A DNA stretch of 64,000 nucleotides from Burkholderia thailandensis E264 (GCF_000012365.1 NC_007651.1:62001-126000); one strand, 5' to 3'. Numbered from the stretch's first letter, positions 26,763 through 36,578 are shown. Notes: a model not told the origin generated them from the sequence alone. Translations and numbers: made by a program.

Positions 26763-27179
26763 TCAGGGCGCGATGGCCTCCGGCGGGCCCTTCAGCTCGA
26801 CCATGTTGCCTTCCGGGTCGAACAGATAGATCGACGGCCCGTAGCCGTCCGCCCCATAGCGCCGCGCTTCGTCACCCGGCCGCGCGCCGTGTTCGGCGAG
26901 GTGCGCGTGCAGCGCGGCCGCGTCGAACGGTTCGATGCGCAGGCACAGGTGATCCATGTTCCGGCCCTTTCCGGGGGCACCGCTATCCGCCCGATCGATC
27001 GGCGCGCCGGCTGCGAGCAGATCGATCAGCGAGCGCCCGGCGCGCAATTGAACGAGCCCCAATTCCCGCTGTTCCTTTTCGACGTGGCAGCCGAGCACGT
27101 CGCAATAGAAGCGGGTCATCGCCGCCAGATCGGCGGCGCGCAGCACCACGTGATCAATCTCGTGGATGTGGAATTTCAT
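26763..27179 (-). CDS. VOC (glyoxalase/bleomycin resistance) family protein
   Basis: 138 residues, one VOC module pair. Metal ligands likely H8 (IHEIDHVVLRAADL region), H59 (MDHLCLRIEPF) and a C-terminal Glu (FDPEGNMVELKGP). FYCDVLGC near residue 25 is the usual first strand-helix. Substrate cannot be inferred. Confidence 0.9.
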   Translation of the reverse strand: MKFHIHEIDHVVLRAADLAAMTRFYCDVLGCHVEKEQRELGLVQLRAGRSLIDLLAAGAPIDRADSGAPGKGRNMDHLCLRIEPFDAAALHAHLAEHGARPGDEARRYGADGYGPSIYLFDPEGNMVELKGPPEAIAP

Positions 27180-27266
27180 CGGGGACGTCTCCTTCGAGAG
27201 GAACGTCCTACCGAGTGTAGACGGTCCGTGCGATGCGCGGACGGACGGTGCAAAATCGATGGACGA

Positions 27267-27296
27267 AAAAAAGCCCGTTCACATTCGAACGGGCTT
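27267..27296 (-). terminator. Orphan reverse-strand intrinsic terminator
   Basis: AAGCCCGTTC (27271-27280) pairs perfectly with GAACGGGCTT (27287-27296); on the reverse strand it is followed by a T-run (complement of the A-run starting 27266). No reverse-strand protein gene lies upstream until beyond 31 kb. Confidence 0.75.
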
Positions 27297-27316
27297 AATC
27301 CATATCAGGAGGAGAC

Positions 27317-27538
27317 ATGGAGGAGACAGTTCGAACTATACACATCTGGATGGTGCGACGCAATATTCTTTGTGTAAAAAAACGTCAGGACGGCAATCTG
27401 TCGCATTCGCACTGCAGCAAAATGGGGCCGATGCGGCGCTCATGCTTCGATTGCGGCAACGAACCGGACGATTGTGTCGCTCGCGTGACGGAAGTTCGAA
27501 TGAGAGCGCAAGAAACAGCGCGTGCGCGAGCCGGGTGA
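27317..27538 (+). CDS. Possible small Cys-rich protein
   Basis: 73 codons starting six bases after AGGAGGAG. The frame includes SHCSKMGPMRRSCFDCGNEPDDCV, with a CFDC pair. No family recognised and composition is not distinctive, so the ribosome site is the only real support. Confidence 0.25.
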   Translation: MEETVRTIHIWMVRRNILCVKKRQDGNLSHSHCSKMGPMRRSCFDCGNEPDDCVARVTEVRMRAQETARARAG

Positions 27539-27581
27539 CGCCTACATTGACAGGCATCCGTTCCGCTTTTGCGAGGTCATC

Positions 27582-28676
27582 ATGAAGCAGCCAGCCTATC
27601 CGACCGACGATGCACGCTGGGCCGCGCTCGTCGCGCGCGACGCCGACGCCGACGGTGCGTTCTGCTACGCGGTCAAGACGACGGGCGTGTTCTGCCGGCC
27701 GTCGTGCGCGTCGCGGCTGCCGAGGCGCGAGAACGTGTCGTTCTTCGCCGACACGGACGCCGCGCGCGCGGCCGGCTATCGTCCGTGCAAGCGCTGTCGG
27801 CCCGAGGGGTTGCCGCGTGAGCTCGAGATCGTCAATCGTGCGTGCGTGGTGCTTGACGCGCATCGTCAGGACCGCTTCACGCTCGCGCAATTGAGCGACG
27901 CGGTTCACGTGAGCCCGTTCCATCTTCAACGGCTGTTCAAGCGCGTCGTCGGCGTGTCGCCGCGGCAATACCAGGCCGCGCAGCGCGGCGCCGCGTTGCG
28001 CGACGCGTTGCAAGGCGGCGCCGCGGTCACGCGCGCGGCCGTCGACGCGGGCTTCAATTCGCCGTCGCGGCTCTACGAATCGGTTCCGCGCGAGCTCGGC
28101 ATGTCGCCGTCGGCGTTCCGCCGCAAGGGCGCAGGGCTGACGATCGATTACGCGACGGCCGATACGCGGCTTGGCGTCGTGCTCGTCGCGGCGACGAGCA
28201 AGGGCATCTGCAAGATCGCGTTCGGCGATGCCGCAACGCCGCTCGTCGACGAGCTCCGAACGGCGTTCGCGAACGCGCAGATCGTCGAGTCGCCCGCGCG
28301 GATCGCGCCGTTCATCGCGCAGGTCGATGCGTATCTGAACGGCACGCGCCGGCGCTTCGAGCTGCCGCTCGATCTTGCCGCGACCGAATTCCAGCAGCGC
28401 GTGTGGGATGCGTTGCGTCGGATTCCTTACGGCGAGACGCGCAGCTACACGCAGATCGCCGAGACGCTCGGCGCACCGCGCTCGGTGCGGGCGGTCGCGA
28501 GCGCGTGCGCGTCGAATCCGGTGGCGCTCGCGATCCCGTGCCACCGCGTCGTGCAGAAGGGCGGCTCGCTTGCCGGCTACCGTTGGGGCTTGCCGCGCAA
28601 GGCGGCGCTCCTCGATGCCGAAGCGCAGCGCGCGGCGCGCGAATCCGTCGAGCCCGCCGTGGACGACGCCGCTTGA
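27582..28676 (+). CDS. ada: Bifunctional Ada: methylphosphotriester sensor and O6-methylguanine-DNA methyltransferase
   Basis: 364 residues. N-terminal zinc domain with C38, C42, C69 and C72 (FCRPSC, CKRC), the same numbering as E. coli Ada, where C38 accepts the phosphotriester methyl group. AraC-type HTH at about 88-180. C-terminal methyltransferase with the PCHRVV active site at C320. Repairs alkylated DNA and, once methylated, activates its own regulon. GAGG precedes ATG 27582. Overlaps alkA by four bases. Confidence 0.96.
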   Translation: MKQPAYPTDDARWAALVARDADADGAFCYAVKTTGVFCRPSCASRLPRRENVSFFADTDAARAAGYRPCKRCRPEGLPRELEIVNRACVVLDAHRQDRFTLAQLSDAVHVSPFHLQRLFKRVVGVSPRQYQAAQRGAALRDALQGGAAVTRAAVDAGFNSPSRLYESVPRELGMSPSAFRRKGAGLTIDYATADTRLGVVLVAATSKGICKIAFGDAATPLVDELRTAFANAQIVESPARIAPFIAQVDAYLNGTRRRFELPLDLAATEFQQRVWDALRRIPYGETRSYTQIAETLGAPRSVRAVASACASNPVALAIPCHRVVQKGGSLAGYRWGLPRKAALLDAEAQRAARESVEPAVDDAA

Positions 28677-29614
28677 GCGCCGCCGTCGAATCGGCCGTCG
28701 TGCCGTCCGGCAGCGTCGTGTTCGAGCTGCCGTTCAAACCTCCATATGATTGGCCGCGCGTGCTGCGCTTCTTCGCGGGGCGCGCGATCCCGGGCGTCGA
28801 GGCGGTCGAGGGCGGCGCGTACCGGCGCACGGTCGACTATCGCGGCGCGGTCGGGGCGTTGACGGTGCGCAAGCATCCGCGCAAGCGCTGTCTCGTCGCC
28901 ACCGTCGAAGGCGACGCAGCGCGGCACGCGGACGCAGCATTCGCCGCGCGGCTTGCGACGATGTTCGATCTGCATGCCGATCCCGCCGCGATCGGCGCGC
29001 ATCTCGCGCGCGACGCATGGCTCGCGCCGCTCGTCGACGCCGCGCCTGGCCTGCGCGTGCCGGGCGCGTGGTCGAGCTTCGAGCTGATCGTGCGCGCGAT
29101 CGTCGGCCAGCAGGTGAGCGTGAAGGCCGCGACGACGATCGTCGGGCGGCTTGTCGAGCGCGCGGGCGAGCGGCTTGTCGGGCACGCACCGGGCGCGACC
29201 GGCTGGCGGTTTCCCGAGCCTGCCGCGCTTGCCGCGTGCGACTTGTCGCGAATCGGGATGCCGGGCAAGCGCGCCGCGGCGCTGCAGGGCGTTGCGCGCG
29301 CGGTCGCCGCGGGCGACGTGCCGCTCGATGCGTACGCGACCGATCCGGCCGGCGTGCGCGCCGCGCTGCTCGCGCTGCCGGGAATCGGCCCGTGGACCGT
29401 CGAATATGTCGCGATGCGCGCATGGCGCGATGCCGACGCTTGGCCCGCGACCGATCTCGTGCTGATGCAGGCGATCGTCGCGCGCGACCCGGCGCTCGAC
29501 CGGCCGGCGAGCCAGCGTCTGCGCGCCGATGCGTGGCGGCCGTGGCGCGCGTATGCGGCGATGCATCTGTGGAACGAGATCGCCGATCGCGCCGGTTCGG
29601 CGCGCGGCGGATAG
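28673..29614 (+). CDS. alkA: DNA-3-methyladenine glycosylase II (AlkA)
   Basis: 313 residues from a TTG that overlaps the ada stop (TTGA); a GTG at 28700 is an alternative. AlkA N-terminal domain (FELPFKPPYDWPRVLRFFAGRAIPGVE), then the HhH-GPD domain: ELIVRAIVGQQVSVKAA, LPGIGPWTVEYVAMRAWRD and the catalytic Asp in WPATDLVLMQ. Removes 3-methyladenine and other alkylated bases. Co-transcribed with ada, forming an adaptive-response operon. Confidence 0.93.
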   Translation: MSAAVESAVVPSGSVVFELPFKPPYDWPRVLRFFAGRAIPGVEAVEGGAYRRTVDYRGAVGALTVRKHPRKRCLVATVEGDAARHADAAFAARLATMFDLHADPAAIGAHLARDAWLAPLVDAAPGLRVPGAWSSFELIVRAIVGQQVSVKAATTIVGRLVERAGERLVGHAPGATGWRFPEPAALAACDLSRIGMPGKRAAALQGVARAVAAGDVPLDAYATDPAGVRAALLALPGIGPWTVEYVAMRAWRDADAWPATDLVLMQAIVARDPALDRPASQRLRADAWRPWRAYAAMHLWNEIADRAGSARGG

Positions 29615-29620
29615 GCGCGC

Positions 29621-29661
29621 CCGCGCGCCTCGCGCGAGTCCCCGCGCGCCTCGCGCGAGTC
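29621..29661. repeat. Tandem 21-bp duplication
   Basis: CCGCGCGCCTCGCGCGAGTC occurs at 29621-29640 and again at 29642-29661, each copy able to form a CTCGCGCGAG hairpin, just after the alkA stop. Confidence 0.8.
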
Positions 29662-29751
29662 GTCAGGCAGCGCCGAAGGGCAGGTCAAGCGAGCCTTTCG
29701 GCGAGATGTTAAAGTGCCCGCTACTGTCAAATCCCGCCAGGTGATCCGCGC

Positions 29752-31398
29752 ATGCCGCGGATCGCCGAGCCCGCACTTGCATCAATGCCGAACAACATGA
29801 CTTCCCGCCAGACAGACTTGTTGCAGCAACGCCTTGCCGTGTTGAGCACGAGCCCGACGCGCGAGCAGCTGCCTGACGGCCTGCGCGGCATCGAGAAGGA
29901 AAGCCTGCGCGTGACGCGCGACGGGATGATCGCGTTCACGCCGCACCCGCGCGCGCTCGGCTCGGCGCTCACGCATCCGTCGCTCACGACCGATTATTCG
30001 GAGGCGCTCGTCGAGCTGATCACGCCTGCGGAGCGCGACGCCGCGACGACGCTCGAGCGGCTCGACGAACTGCATCGCTTCGTCTACGCGTCGATCGGCG
30101 ACGAGATGCTGTGGACGGATTCGATGCCGGGCCTGCTGCCGGCCGACGACGAAATTCCGATCGCCGACTACGGCACGTCGAACATCGGGCGGCTGAAGAC
30201 CGTTTACCGGCGCGGCCTCGCGTATCGCTACGGGCGCACGATGCAGTGCATCGCGGGGATTCACTACAACTATTCGCTGAGCGAGGAAGTGTGGCGGCGG
30301 CTGCACGCGGAGGAGGGTTCGACCGCGAGCATCGTCGATTACCAGTCGGAGCGCTATCTCGCGCTGATCCGCAATTTCCGTCGCACGAGCTGGCTGCTGA
30401 TGTACCTGTTCGGCGCGTCGCCCGCGCTCGATCTGGGTTTCCTGCGCGGCCGGGCGCACAAGCTCGACACGTTCGACGCCGCGACGCTGTATCGCCCGCA
30501 CGCGACGAGCCTGCGGATGAGCGACCTCGGCTACTCGAACACGACTGCGCAGGCCGCGCTGCAGGCCGACTACAACACGCTGTCCGGCTATCTCGACGCG
30601 CTGTCGAAGGCGGTCAGCGAGCCGTATCCGCCGTACGAGGCGATCGGCACGCACCGCGACGGCGAGTGGATTCAGATCAACACGAACGTGCTGCAGATCG
30701 AGAACGAGTTCTACTCGACGATCCGGCCGAAGCGCGTCACGTATTCGGGCGAGCGGCCGCTTCACGCGCTTGCGTCGCGCGGCGTCCAGTACATCGAGGT
30801 GCGCTGTCTCGACATCGATCCGTTCGAGCCGACGGGCATCGCGCTCGACACCGCGCGCTTTCTCGACGCGTACCTGCTCGTCTGCGCGCTCGACGAGAGC
30901 GCGCCGCTCACGTGCGACGCGTATCGCGAGTCGAATGCGAACTTCGGCCGCGTGACGATGGAGGGGCGCAAGCCGGGGCTCGAGCTCGCGCGCAACGGCG
31001 CGGCCGTGCCGATGCGCACATGGGCCGACGAGATCTTCGCGCAGATCGAAGCCGCGGGCCGCGTGCTCGACGACATCCGCGGCGGCGACGCGCATGCGCG
31101 CGCGATCGCCGCGCAGCGCGCGAAGCTCGACGATCCGGAGCTCACGTCTTCCGCGCGCGTGCTGCGCGCGATGCGCGAGAACGGGCAGTCGTTCCTCGAG
31201 TTCGCACGCGCGCAAAGCGCCGCGCATGCGGCGTACTTCCGCGGCCGCCCGCTCGACGAGGCCGCGACGCGCGATGCGCAGGCGCTCGCCGAGCGTTCGC
31301 TCGCCGAGCAGGCCGAGCTCGAAGGCAAGAACGCCGGATCGTTCGACGCGTTCGTCGCCGCGTATCGCGCATATACGTTGAACCGCTTCAGCGTGTGA
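29752..31398 (+). CDS. gshA: Glutamate-cysteine ligase
   Basis: 548 residues, E. coli GshA type. Landmarks: GLRGIEKESLRVTRDG, TDYSEALVELITP, YRRGLAYRYGRTMQCIAGIHYNYS (in parts), FGASPAL, SDLGYSN, QINTNVLQIENEFYSTIRPKR (in parts) and VQYIEVRCLDIDPF. Makes gamma-glutamylcysteine, the first step of glutathione synthesis. Starts at 29752, 29785 or 29797 are possible; none has a strong ribosome site, and the longest is used here. Convergent with the sigma factor gene, 15 bases apart. Confidence 0.95.
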   Translation: MPRIAEPALASMPNNMTSRQTDLLQQRLAVLSTSPTREQLPDGLRGIEKESLRVTRDGMIAFTPHPRALGSALTHPSLTTDYSEALVELITPAERDAATTLERLDELHRFVYASIGDEMLWTDSMPGLLPADDEIPIADYGTSNIGRLKTVYRRGLAYRYGRTMQCIAGIHYNYSLSEEVWRRLHAEEGSTASIVDYQSERYLALIRNFRRTSWLLMYLFGASPALDLGFLRGRAHKLDTFDAATLYRPHATSLRMSDLGYSNTTAQAALQADYNTLSGYLDALSKAVSEPYPPYEAIGTHRDGEWIQINTNVLQIENEFYSTIRPKRVTYSGERPLHALASRGVQYIEVRCLDIDPFEPTGIALDTARFLDAYLLVCALDESAPLTCDAYRESNANFGRVTMEGRKPGLELARNGAAVPMRTWADEIFAQIEAAGRVLDDIRGGDAHARAIAAQRAKLDDPELTSSARVLRAMRENGQSFLEFARAQSAAHAAYFRGRPLDEAATRDAQALAERSLAEQAELEGKNAGSFDAFVAAYRAYTLNRFSV

Positions 31399-31413
31399 CG
31401 AGCGGCGCGGGCG

Positions 31414-32865
31414 TTACGGCTGCGCGTCGAGGAAGTCGCGCGCGTTGCATGCGTCGGCGGTGATGCGCAGCGTTTGCAGCGCGCGTTTCTCGATGCGGCG
31501 AATCTGCTCGCGCGACACGCCCGCCTGTGCCGCGATCTGCTCATAGCTCCACGGCTCGTCGCCGCCGATGCCGAAGCGCCGGCGCAGGATGTCGGCTTCC
31601 TGCGCGGACATCGTCTTCAGCAGCGACGTGACGACGTCGCACATTTGCCCTTGAGCGAGCGCATCGAACAGGCTCGGCGTCGACGCATCCTCGACGATGT
31701 CGCCGAATTCGGCCTGGTCGTCATCGCCGAGCGGCGCGTTCAGCGAGCGCGGCTCGCGAGGCAGCATCAGCACCGCGCGCAGCCGCTCGGCCGACAGCCC
31801 GGTCGCCTCCGACAGTTCGGCAAGCGATGCGCGCGCGCCGCTGCGCCGCTCGATCCGATCGGCGACCTTGCGCACGCGGCGCGCTTCGTCGCCGACGTGA
31901 ACCGGTACGCGGATCGTGCGAGCGCGATCCGCGATCGCGCGCGAAATCGCCTGACGAATCCACCACGTCGCATACGTCGAGAACTTGAAGCCGCGCCGAT
32001 ATTCGAATTTCTCGATCGCACGCAGCAGGCCGAGGTTGCCCTCCTGCAGCAGATCGGCGAGATCCAGGCCGCGCGACGCATATTTGCGCGCGATCGACAG
32101 CACGAGCCGCAGGTTCGCTTCCGCCATTCTCGCGGTTGCGGCGGAGATTCGCGCCTCGCCGTCCGCGAACGCCGGCAGCGCGCCCGCATCGCCTTGTTCC
32201 GGCGGCGTCGGCAGCCGGCGCATTGCACGCCGCATCGCATCGATTTCCGCCGACGGCCAACCATGAGCGGCGAGCGCCGCATACGCCGCTTTGCGCGCGC
32301 GGGCGAACGCGCGCGCCCCTTCGTCGCCGCGGGCGCGTGCGCGTTGCAACGCGGCGCGCGCGCGGCCGAGCGCCGGATCGTCCGGCAGCGACGCGAGTTC
32401 GAGAAGATCGAGCGTCTCGGCGAGCGCTTGCAACACCTGCTCGCGTCCCGCCTCGATTTCGGTGGCGAGCGCGATTTCCTGGGCGTGCGTCAGCAGCGGC
32501 ACCGCGTGCATCCGGCGCACGAAGAGCGCGAGCGGATCGGTCGAGACCGCGGTGTCGTCCGGCGTGGCGTCGCTGGGTTCGGACGACTGAGCATCGACGA
32601 CGTCGCCGTCGTGCCAATCGGCATCGGCGTGAGCGGCTCGCGTCGGCTTGTCGCCGAACGAACCGGTGCCGGCGCTTTCGTCGGATGCGTGGCGATCGAG
32701 GAACTCGGGCTCGCCGAGGTCGTGCGCGTGAGCGTGTGTGTCGGACGGCGCGCTCGCGAACTCGTCGGCGAGCTCGGCATATTCCGTGTCGTCGCGGGCG
32801 CAGGCAAGTTCGAGCAATCGGTCGATGCCCTGTTCGTAGCGCACTTCGCGCTCTGAGACTTTCAT
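31414..32865 (-). CDS. Sigma-70 family (RpoD-related, group 2) sigma factor
   Basis: 483 residues. An acidic N-terminus (1-105) replaces typical region 1.1. Then region 1.2 ([31 protein letters not shown]), a 120-residue non-conserved insert, region 2 ([62 protein letters not shown], in parts), region 3 and region 4 ([37 protein letters not shown], in parts). The housekeeping factor would be longer, so this is an alternative primary-like factor. Confidence 0.92.
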   Translation of the reverse strand: MKVSEREVRYEQGIDRLLELACARDDTEYAELADEFASAPSDTHAHAHDLGEPEFLDRHASDESAGTGSFGDKPTRAAHADADWHDGDVVDAQSSEPSDATPDDTAVSTDPLALFVRRMHAVPLLTHAQEIALATEIEAGREQVLQALAETLDLLELASLPDDPALGRARAALQRARARGDEGARAFARARKAAYAALAAHGWPSAEIDAMRRAMRRLPTPPEQGDAGALPAFADGEARISAATARMAEANLRLVLSIARKYASRGLDLADLLQEGNLGLLRAIEKFEYRRGFKFSTYATWWIRQAISRAIADRARTIRVPVHVGDEARRVRKVADRIERRSGARASLAELSEATGLSAERLRAVLMLPREPRSLNAPLGDDDQAEFGDIVEDASTPSLFDALAQGQMCDVVTSLLKTMSAQEADILRRRFGIGGDEPWSYEQIAAQAGVSREQIRRIEKRALQTLRITADACNARDFLDAQP

Positions 32866-33107
32866 GGCAAACGCGGATCGGGCCGCGGTACGTCATGACG
32901 GAGCAAATCCGTCGGCCAGGCCCGTCGGCTCGTCGCGGACGCCCGTCCGCGCCGATGGGCCTTACAGACGTGCATCTGGCGGCGAATCGCGAAATTTCAA
33001 TGGCGAACGACGGCGCGCGCAAGCCGCGTGCCGGTGCGCGCGTGCGTCAAAACAGGTTCGGAAGCCTTAACGATCCGGCAGCGAGCGACGGCGTTTCCAC
33101 TCGCGCG

Positions 33108-33656
33108 TTATTCGTATGATTCGCGGCGGATGGGCGCGGCGTCCGGAGCCGCGCTTTCGACGCTCGCGGCCGCGCGTTCGCGCAAGCGGCCATCGTCATC
33201 GTCTTCATCGTTGCGCTCGATGGGGCCGTCGCCGGCTTCGACGTCGCGCTCGCCGGCGAGTTCGAGCTCGGCCTCGTGCGGCTCGGCGGTGTACCAGCGC
33301 GCTGTGTCGAAGCCGGGCGCGGCGTCGCGCAATGTCGACGCATACGCTTTCCAGCCGGCATCGTTGCCCGTGAACAGATGCCTGCGAACGGGCAGCGCGA
33401 GCGCGCCGTAGTCGAGCGGATCTTCGAGCAGCAATTGCGGCCACAGGCAGAACGCGCGTAGCGCGCGGGATGCGAATTCGCGCACGGTCATGTCCTGCAC
33501 GACGTACTCGACGAGGGGCACGTCGGCGAGCATGCCGTTCGTCGCGAGCAGCGCTTCGATCGACTGGTTGTCGGGCTTCTCCTCGAGGCGACTCAGGATT
33601 TGAAGCACGCTGCCGAGGTGCAGCAGCAGCGCGCGCCGTGCGTAAGCTTCTTCCAT
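33108..33656 (-). CDS. Hypothetical cytoplasmic protein with acidic tail
   Basis: 182 residues, no signal peptide. Helical N-terminal part (MEEAYARRALLLHLGSVLQILSRLEE) and a strongly acidic C-terminus (ERNDEDDDDGRLRE). GGAG lies nine bases before ATG 33656. No family recognised; codon use is typical core. Confidence 0.78.
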   Translation of the reverse strand: MEEAYARRALLLHLGSVLQILSRLEEKPDNQSIEALLATNGMLADVPLVEYVVQDMTVREFASRALRAFCLWPQLLLEDPLDYGALALPVRRHLFTGNDAGWKAYASTLRDAAPGFDTARWYTAEPHEAELELAGERDVEAGDGPIERNDEDDDDGRLRERAAASVESAAPDAAPIRRESYE

Positions 33657-33954
33657 GACGATGTCTCCGGTCGGATCGCCGGCCGCATGCGGTCGAGCGG
33701 CGGCGGGCTGGCGTTCCGCGGCGGGCCGGACGGGGCCGAAACGCCGCAGGCGCGACGCCGCTCGTTTCCGTCGTGCCGCTCGCGGTTGCGGTGCCTTCCA
33801 GCGTAGCCAATCTGCACGCAGGTTGCAGATGCGGATTGACGCACGTCAACGAGCGCGCGCGAATGCGTTCTCGGCGCGCCGAACCGTTCGGTCGCGCCGC
33901 TCAAGCTCGCATGCCGGTCGGCCGATGAGCCGGCGTCGAGAGCGATAAGGGGGA

Positions 33955-34380
33955 CACATTCGTCCTGGCCAAACCGACTACTCTTTCCTTCATCGCCGCC
34001 GCGCCGCTCGCGCTCGGCGCCTGCGCGCCGGCGATACCGGGGCGCGACGCGCAGTTCACGCCGACCGCCTCGGCGGCTTCACCCGAGCGGGGCCGAGTGA
34101 AGCCGCCCGTCGCGATCAAGCTGAACGGCGACGAGGCGGGTAAGTCTTAGCCGGGCGGATTCTGCTTCGTCGACAGGCCGGGAAGTATGTCGTGTCGACG
34201 TCGGTCGACGGAAACGGAGAAGACGCTATCGTTCCAGCTCGATTCGGGCGAGACGAAAGACGTGAGGACGAGCGCCGGCCTGGAGCTCCTCATCGGGCGA
34301 TCATTCCGACGCTCGAATCCGAAGCTAACGCGCAGAAGAGCCTCGACGGGCCGCACGACACCGGCACGCAAGCCATCGCG
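33955..34380 (+). pseudogene. DUF2846-like lipoprotein, degraded
   Basis: AAGGGGGA ribosome site precedes a leader-like frame lacking a start codon (LAKPTTLSFIAAAPLALGAC). After an in-frame stop at 34148 the domain continues in other frames: PGGFCFVDRP, GKYVVSTSVDG, EKTLSFQLDSGETKDVRTSA, and IIPTLESEANAQKSLDG. Together these rebuild the DUF2846 pattern (PGGF...V.PG.....TLSFxxxxGETxYVR...G), so at least three frameshifts plus a stop have killed the gene. Confidence 0.65.
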
Positions 34381-34448
34381 ATGCGCCGACGACGAACCGG
34401 CGCGTCAGCTTCCGGCCGGCGGCGACGCGCCCCGGCCACTCCACGCGA

Positions 34449-35024
34449 CTACCAGCCCATGTCGTTCGCTTGCTTCTCGTACGCGCGCAGCTTGTCCAAC
34501 TGCTTGCTCGTCAGCACCGCTTCCATCTTCTTGTGCGCGTCCACCGAGGAATCGATCATCTTCTGCCGCAGCGAGCCGATCGCCTTCGATGTTTCGTCGA
34601 TCGCCGCGCTATCGTGCTTCGGCGCGTCGTACAGATCGCGCAGCTTCGCCTGCTGATCCATCATGTTGCCCATCAGCGCCCAGTGCGTCTTGCGCGTCTC
34701 GTCCTGAATCCGATTGATCTTCGCGCGCTGCTCGGTCGTCAGATCAAGGTCGCCTGGCCAGCCGCCGAAGCCCATCATCATGCCCGGGCCATAGCCGCGC
34801 ATCATGCCGGGCCCCATCCCGTAGCCGCCCATCATCCCGCGCCTGTAGCCGCCGCCCATCATGCCCGGGCCCATTCCGTAGCCGTAGCCGCGGCCGCACG
34901 GCGTCTGCGCCGACGCGTCGGGCGCGGACGCCGGCGCGGCCGGTGCGGACGGCATGCCGAGCGACCAGAGTGCGGCCGTCAGCGAAATGACTGTCAGCCC
35001 CTTCGAGTATCGTTCGATCTTCAT
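34449..35024 (-). CDS. Spy/CpxP-family periplasmic protein
   Basis: 191 residues. Signal peptide (MKIERYSKGLTVISLTAALWSLGMPSAPA), a Gly/Met/Tyr-rich repeat region (GYGYGMGPGMMGGGYRRGMM, about 44-90), then the helical Spy domain with two LTxxQ motifs: LTTEQ at 95-99 and LTSKQ near 175. Family members are envelope-stress chaperones or metal-responsive proteins; the Met-rich stretch suggests copper binding (inference). AGGAGAG precedes ATG 35024. Confidence 0.88.
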   Translation of the reverse strand: MKIERYSKGLTVISLTAALWSLGMPSAPAAPASAPDASAQTPCGRGYGYGMGPGMMGGGYRRGMMGGYGMGPGMMRGYGPGMMMGFGGWPGDLDLTTEQRAKINRIQDETRKTHWALMGNMMDQQAKLRDLYDAPKHDSAAIDETSKAIGSLRQKMIDSSVDAHKKMEAVLTSKQLDKLRAYEKQANDMGW

Positions 35025-35149
35025 CACGCTCTCCTTGACCTGGCATTGACGAGCGCGCCGCACTCGCGCGTGCGCGCCTTGCTCGTCGAATGTAGGGAAC
35101 GTGGAAAACGGACGGTTGACCCTCGTCAACGAAGAATCAGATCGGGGGG

Positions 35150-35533
35150 AATGCTCCGACGTTTCGGCCGCACCGCTGGCTGTCGCGGTACGCGTTCGAG
35201 CGCTGGGCGCTCGATTGCCTGACGTTCGGCAACGGCTGTTTGGCGCGTCGCCGGACCATGGTCAGCGGCACGCTGCGGCTTGAGCCCGCGCTCGCGAAGT
35301 ACGTGCGGCGCAAGGCGGATTTCAGCGGCTTCGTGTACGTGAACGGTTGGCAGGATCGGCACGCGTTCGAGCCCGGCAGCGTGTTCCAGCTCGTGCGGTC
35401 GGACGGACATCAATCAGGCGGTGTACGGCCTGCCCGAGTACAGGCCCGCTGCGCCGAGCTGAACGACTGGCGCGGCGAGGAAGTCGTGGTGTTCGACGAT
35501 TACGAGATTCCGCCGACGCCGGTCGCGGCGTAG
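35150..35533 (+). pseudogene. Phage portal protein fragment (P2/PBSX type)
   Basis: The frame reads PHRWLSRYAFERWALDCLTF, GNGCLARRRTM, SGTLRLEPALAKYVRRKADF and GFVYVNGWQDRHAFEPGSVF (adjacent blocks), typical of P2-like portal (gpQ) proteins. A frameshift near 35405 moves the continuation DINQAVYGLPEY into another frame. No start and no C-terminal half, so it is a relic of a prophage. Confidence 0.7.
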
Positions 35534-35604
35534 CGCAACGGCGCTTCCCTTTCATTCAGCGGGGCCGCGCATCGGGCAACCAGACGAGGCCCTTTTCGTG
35601 AGCT

Positions 35605-35814
35605 TCACGCTTCGCGATTGTTTGATTGCCGAAGGCGTCCGACCAAGCCGAAGAGGGCGAATGACAGAACGATCGCGCGAAACACCGGCGACAGTGCGTT
35701 CCAGCCTTCGCCGCCATTGGCAAACCAATGCACCAGCAACGGCGATGACGAGATGTCCATCAGGAGGGGCCAGGTAAGCACCAGCGCGAGCAATATGCGA
35801 CTGATCGTCTTCAT
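35605..35814 (-). CDS. Small two-span membrane protein
   Basis: 69 residues: MKTISRILLALVLTWPLLMD, then an external loop and PVFRAIVLSFALFGLVGRLR. GGGAGGG lies about 12 bases upstream of ATG 35814. Not recognised; could be a phage- or island-derived gene. Confidence 0.5.
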   Translation of the reverse strand: MKTISRILLALVLTWPLLMDISSSPLLVHWFANGGEGWNALSPVFRAIVLSFALFGLVGRLRQSNNREA

Positions 35815-35870
35815 CTAATCGTCACCCTCCCGTACGCTCTGAATGAGGTTCCCGGAACCTGCGTAGTCGG

Positions 35871-36578
35871 TTGCGCTTTCAGGAAAGCTCACAGCTTTTC
35901 GAACTGCCCGCGGCTCGTCAGCGTAATGCACCCGTCGCTTTCGCCCGGGCGGCCGACCGGATGCAAGCGGAAATGACCGCGGCGGATGTCTGGGCGTTCA
36001 AGGTGCAGGAATCGGAGCTTACCTATCTGGTGCCGCAGCAGATCCGGGGCTTACTTACGGCACTCGCGGAGGGTAGAAACATCCATGTGCTGCTGATTTC
36101 GAAGGTGTGTCTTGCGACCGGGGCGCGGTGGGGTGAGGCGGAAGGGCTGCGCCGGACTCAGATCAAGGGCGGCCAGATTCAGTTTGTGAAAACGAAGTCG
36201 AGTAAGGCCCGGTCGGTGCCGATCACGGACGTTCTTGAGCGTGAGCTGATAGCTCACTTCGGGAATTACGGTGACTCGGATACGGGGCGTCTGTTCGAAG
36301 CGTCTTCGTCGGCGTTTCGTGAGGCGGTCGAACGTGCGGGGGTGGTGTTGCCGGACGGCCAGTTGACGCATGTTTTGCGTCACACGTTTGCCAGTCACTT
36401 CATGATGAACGGTGGGAACATTCTGGCGTTACAGCGGGCGTTGGGACACCACAGCCTGACGATGACGATGCGCTACGCTCATTTGTCGCCGGAGCACCTT
36501 GCGGAAACGCGTAGGCTCAATCCTATTGCGTGTCTTGAAAATGATGGGGCGGCCGTGGCGGCCATGACTGATAAATAG
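35871..36578 (+). pseudogene. P2-type tyrosine integrase, N-terminus missing
   Basis: 235 codons from a TTG. From about residue 42 it is a good P2-like catalytic domain: ESELTYLVPQQIRGLLTALA, LATGARWGEAEGLRR (first Arg), KTKSSKARSVPI, THVLRHTFASHFMMNGGN (His-x-x-Arg), LQRALGHHSLTMTMRYAHL (His and Tyr nucleophile). The ~100-residue SAM-like core-binding domain expected upstream is absent; the first 40 residues read as unrelated sequence. Probably inactive. Confidence 0.75.

Larger units (their letters stand above)
27180..27581. other. Intergenic region with an orphan terminator and a small open frame
   Basis: 402 bases between divergent genes. Contains a reverse-strand terminator (27267-27296) with no gene above it and a short rightward frame with a strong ribosome site (27317). 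Both are listed separately. Confidence 0.5.
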
